The notes under the pieces are model-generated. The model was not told the origin of the DNA. It ran no database searches and saw only the letters and a program-made list of their open reading frames with translations. Shown piece after piece: positions 63,054-64,000 of a stretch of 64,000 bases of DNA (positions are counted from its first letter, which is position 1; each line of letters starts with the position of its first letter). The stretch spans positions 1 through 64,000 of the IMG/VR virus record IMGVR_UViG_3300047496_000262; one strand, given 5' to 3'. Origin of the DNA: a virus. The translations under genes were made by a program, and so were the position numbers.

Positions 63054-64000
63054 TTGGACCGTACCACCGTCGTCACCACCGAGGTCCCCCGGCAGATCGA
63101 TTTCCTGCAAGCCCAGCAATTCGCCATGCAAGGGTTGGGCTTTCTGGCGCTGGATATCCTGGGCACCGGCACGGTGTGCGGCGGGCTTGCCTGTACCGCC
63201 ACCAGCCCGTCCAGCATGGCGGTCAGCGTGGCCCCTGGCCGGATCTATGAATTGGAGAATTTGGAGGCGACCGCCTGGGGGCTTTACAACGCGACCGGCG
63301 GGTTGCCGGCCGATACCAACGCCAACCACAACATCCTGAAACAAGGCATCCTGCACGATCCGGTGACGTTGAACGTGACCGCCCCGGTCACCACCGGGCA
63401 GTCGGTCAATTATCTGGTCGAGGCCGGGTATTCCGATGTCGACGGCAACTCGACGCAGGTGTTCCTTTACAACACGGCCAGCCCAAGCTCGCCGATCACC
63501 GCCACCATCAACACCACAAGGTTCGGATCTTGCGTGGTGCAGTTGAAGGTCGGCACCCCCGCCGCCACCGGCACCCAGGTGACGCCGACGCCGGATACCG
63601 GGTTCGTCGGGCTTTACGTGATCACCGTGCCGTATGGTGCCACCTCCATCACCGCCGGCAACATCTCGGTCTATTCGCCCAGCCCGTTCATCCCGGCCAC
63701 GCTGATCACCCTGGGCCAAGGGGCGGCGGCGATTCCCGGACGGTTGCTGGCGATCAGGACCTTTACCACCGGCAACACCACGCCGGGCACGCCCTATGTG
63801 CCGACCACCGGGACCAACACCGTTTATGTGCGGATGATCGGGGCGGGCGGTTCCGGCGCCGGGGCCGGTGTCTGCACCGGCAGCCAGACCTCGGGCGGGT
63901 CGGGCGGCGATGGCGGGTGCCTGCTGGAGGGGATCTATTCGATCGGCACGCTGTCCGGTCAGGCCATCACCATCGGCGTCGGCGGGGCGGCCACCGGTTC
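63054..64000 (+). CDS. Tail fibre protein, N-terminal part (runs off the window)
   Basis: TTG start 63054 (MDRTTVVTTEVPRQIDFLQA) after GGGAGACCCC; open through 64000 (315 codons seen). After an N-terminal attachment domain the segment VYVRMIGAGGSGAGAG begins a Gly-rich linker like the shaft of collagen- or Gly-rich fibres. Such proteins recognise host receptors. The rest is beyond the window. Confidence 0.82.
   Translation, partial: MDRTTVVTTEVPRQIDFLQAQQFAMQGLGFLALDILGTGTVCGGLACTATSPSSMAVSVAPGRIYELENLEATAWGLYNATGGLPADTNANHNILKQGILHDPVTLNVTAPVTTGQSVNYLVEAGYSDVDGNSTQVFLYNTASPSSPITATINTTRFGSCVVQLKVGTPAATGTQVTPTPDTGFVGLYVITVPYGATSITAGNISVYSPSPFIPATLITLGQGAAAIPGRLLAIRTFTTGNTTPGTPYVPTTGTNTVYVRMIGAGGSGAGAGVCTGSQTSGGSGGDGGCLLEGIYSIGTLSGQAITIGVGGAATG

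Noticed and set aside
1-64000. CRISPR arrays, rRNA or tRNA genes
   Set aside because: No regularly spaced identical repeats with unique spacers, and no rRNA or cloverleaf-capable tRNA sequence found on reading both strands.

Overview
The window reads as one large piece (63 to 65% G+C by eye) of a tailed, contractile-tail phage or prophage. Nearly every gene is tightly packed, with ATGA/GTGA/TAATG overlaps. A full head, neck, tail and baseplate module is present: terminase, portal, scaffold, major capsid, sheath, tube, tape measure and gpD/gpV/gpW/gpJ/gpI-like proteins. Codon use, high G+C and family types (DUF6573, DUF5131, class II ribonucleotide reductase) fit an alphaproteobacterial host; the genus cannot be fixed from sequence alone. 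No complete integrase, lysis gene, rRNA or tRNA was found. Both ends cut a gene (ribonucleotide reductase at the left, tail fibre at the right).

Layout. (1) 1-21.4 kb, minus strand: a long run of metabolism, DNA-modification and small accessory genes. These are an intein-split class II ribonucleotide reductase, a C5 cytosine methyltransferase, two Lar-like zinc proteins, a DUF1643 protein, a PAPS-reductase-like PP-loop protein, a pentapeptide-repeat protein, a duplicated set of small Cys-rich proteins, an HNH nuclease, an acyltransferase-3 membrane enzyme, a DUF5131 protein, a DUF4942/adenine methyltransferase and a sliding-clamp-like protein. (2) 21.7-26.0 kb, plus strand: ParB-like protein, methyltransferase-like protein, small and large terminase. 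(3) 26.4-32.2 kb, minus strand: two HTH regulators and many small proteins. (4) 32.7-35.2 kb, plus strand: CHC2/Toprim primase and RecA-like replicative ATPase. (5) 35.2-36.8 kb: no convincing gene; iterons, AT-rich DNA, operators and GC-rich direct repeats (candidate origin/control region). (6) 36.8-37.6 kb: two minus-strand genes with a textbook terminator. (7) 37.8 kb to the end, plus strand: the virion module.

How it works together. Minus-strand operons are each headed by a sigma70-like promoter (TTGCG/TTGAC, 17-bp spacer). Seven sites carry the same GC-rich palindrome (T/C)GCG-N4-CGC(G/A) in or beside the -35, suggesting one regulator controls most transcription units. A second motif, GCCAAAACGG, lies in pairs upstream of an XRE regulator and in the origin region. 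In the virion module a beta-rich domain of about 75 residues recurs seven times in five proteins. A 350-nt highly structured untranslated segment precedes the major capsid gene and may sequester its ribosome-binding site. The tail-assembly chaperone carries a classic -1 frameshift site (A AAA AAC). The most unusual items are the intein with a damaged endonuclease motif, the shared promoter/operator system, the capsid leader RNA, the recurring virion domain and a phage-encoded biotinyl/lipoyl-like protein beside the capsid genes.
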